From: JAPWJZ01 sp964575605
Lineage (GTDB): Bacteria > Pseudomonadota > Alphaproteobacteria > Micavibrionales > UBA2020
Assembly (NCBI GenBank): GCA_964575605.1
Contig: CAZNRN010000014.1
Span: 1 to 64,000, forward strand
Reading direction: 5' to 3'
Length of the DNA: 64,000 bases
Shown: piece after piece, positions 63,425 to 64,000 of the stretch
Layout: each line of letters opens with the position of its first letter
How positions within the stretch are numbered: the stretch's first letter is position 1
The notes under the pieces: generated by a model
What the model saw: the letters and a program-made list of their open reading frames with translations, nothing else
Databases searched by the model: none
Told to the model about the DNA's origin: nothing
Made by a program: the position numbers and the translations under genes

Positions 63425-63835
63425 CTAGCTGCGCAGCAAATCAATAGTACGCATCAGCATCGAACGCGCAACCTCGATCACGCCGAGGTTGGCTTCGTAG
63501 GAGCGTTGCGCCTCGCGCATATCCATCATTTCCAGAAGCGGGTTGACGTTCGGCATCTTCACATAGCCTTTTTCGTCGGCCGCGGGGTGGCTGGGGTCGT
63601 ATTTCAGGATGAAGGGGGTTTTATCGGTCACCACCTTGTCGACTTCGACTTCCTTTGTGCCGTCGGCGCGGTTCAGCTCGTTCTTGAAGATCGCCATCTG
63701 GCGGCGGTAGGGGGCTTCCTTCGAGGTCTTGCCCGTGGTTTCCGAGTTCGCAAGGTTCTCGGAGATCACCTTCATGCGCTGACCTTGGGCCTTCATGCCC
63801 TTGGACGCCATTTCCATTGCCTTGACGAGATCCAT
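63425..63835 (-). CDS. flgC: Flagellar basal-body rod protein FlgC
   Basis: Proximal rod protein of 136 residues. The N-terminal rod helix reads MASKGMKAQGQRMKVISENL followed by ANSETTGKTSKEAPYRRQM, and the C-terminal helix MMDMREAQRSYEANLGVIEV followed by ARSMLMRTIDLLR; the middle carries YVKMPNVNPLLEM. AAGGGG lies upstream. Starts 20 bases after flgB stops. Confidence 0.96.
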   Translation of the reverse strand: MDLVKAMEMASKGMKAQGQRMKVISENLANSETTGKTSKEAPYRRQMAIFKNELNRADGTKEVEVDKVVTDKTPFILKYDPSHPAADEKGYVKMPNVNPLLEMMDMREAQRSYEANLGVIEVARSMLMRTIDLLRS

Positions 63836-63855
63836 GTTCCTAACCCCTTCTTATC

Positions 63856-64000
63856 TTATTTAAGAGAGTCTTTCAGCATATCCATGTTTTTCTGGTACAA
63901 ATTCGAAATAAACGCATGGTTGCTGTAGTTCTCGTTCATCTTGATGAGCTGTTCTTCGAGCGACACGGCATTTCCTGCCGGCGCGACTTCATACGGATTT
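63856..64000 (-). CDS. flgB: Flagellar basal-body rod protein FlgB, C-terminal part
   Basis: The minus-strand frame enters from the right edge and ends at TAA 63856-63858. Its last 47 residues include NAVSLEEQLIKMNENYSNHA and LYQKNMDMLKDSLK, the typical FlgB C-terminal helix, and it stands just before flgC as expected. The N-terminus is outside the window. Confidence 0.9.
   Translation of the reverse strand, partial: NPYEVAPAGNAVSLEEQLIKMNENYSNHAFISNLYQKNMDMLKDSLK

Overview
The window is a dense, moderately GC-rich bacterial chromosome segment that reads as an alphaproteobacterium. The evidence is a fabA-fabB-fabI cluster, a CckA-type hybrid kinase beside a flagellar flgBC-fliE-fliQR-flhB operon, GyrA and GreB of alphaproteobacterial type, an SH3-domain secreted protein and a 25-residue lysine-rich histone-like peptide. 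The many ankyrin, Sel1 and orphan small proteins would fit a Micavibrio-like or Rhodospirillales-related lineage; that placement is inference.

Layout. 0-9 kb: mostly orphan proteins, with dusA, a DUF882/M15 peptidase-like secreted protein and two ankyrin genes. 9.3-15.5 kb: SH3 protein, a conserved orphan, fabA-fabB-fabI, two membrane proteins (one TMEM175-like), a YCII protein and a single-domain response regulator. 15.5-23.6 kb (minus strand): a peptidase C26/cupin pair, a Sel1 protein, the histone-like peptide, two paralogous exported Cys proteins, a GT-C-like membrane protein, an exported protein with 17-residue tandem repeats, and orphans. 23.7-27.2 kb: tRNA-Lys, coaD, gyrA. 28.4-36.7 kb (minus strand): an RHS polymorphic-toxin locus with a full-length exported RHS protein, a second tip-bearing RHS module, three immunity-like ORFs, an RHS remnant and a palindromic repeat element. 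37-42 kb: DUF1579-like protein, chrA, and twin paralogous membrane proteins followed by a radical SAM/SPASM-like enzyme. 42-54 kb: a 1049-residue protein with nucleotidyltransferase-like and HELGH motifs, a Sel1 protein, greB and a cluster of small ankyrin/orphan proteins. 54-64 kb (minus strand): Sel1 + tandem AAA+ protein, cckA, a stand-alone EF-G domain III-V protein, and the flagellar export/rod operon running off the right edge.

Three themes stand out. First, at least seven otherwise unrelated proteins scattered through the window (ankyrin, membrane, coiled-coil) end in a similar short basic tail of the form [KR]-P-[IL]-x-[LIF]-K, which looks like a common C-terminal targeting or sorting signal. 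Second, the twin-paralogue + radical SAM cluster at 39.0-41.4 kb looks like an undescribed peptide/protein-modification system. Third, a GTPase-less EF-G paralogue lies between cckA and the flagellar genes. The RHS locus shows the classic main-tip plus orphan-tip/immunity organisation, with a block of about 340 bases with no difference seen between the two copies, suggesting recent recombination. All family assignments are from motif recognition only; no database search was run.
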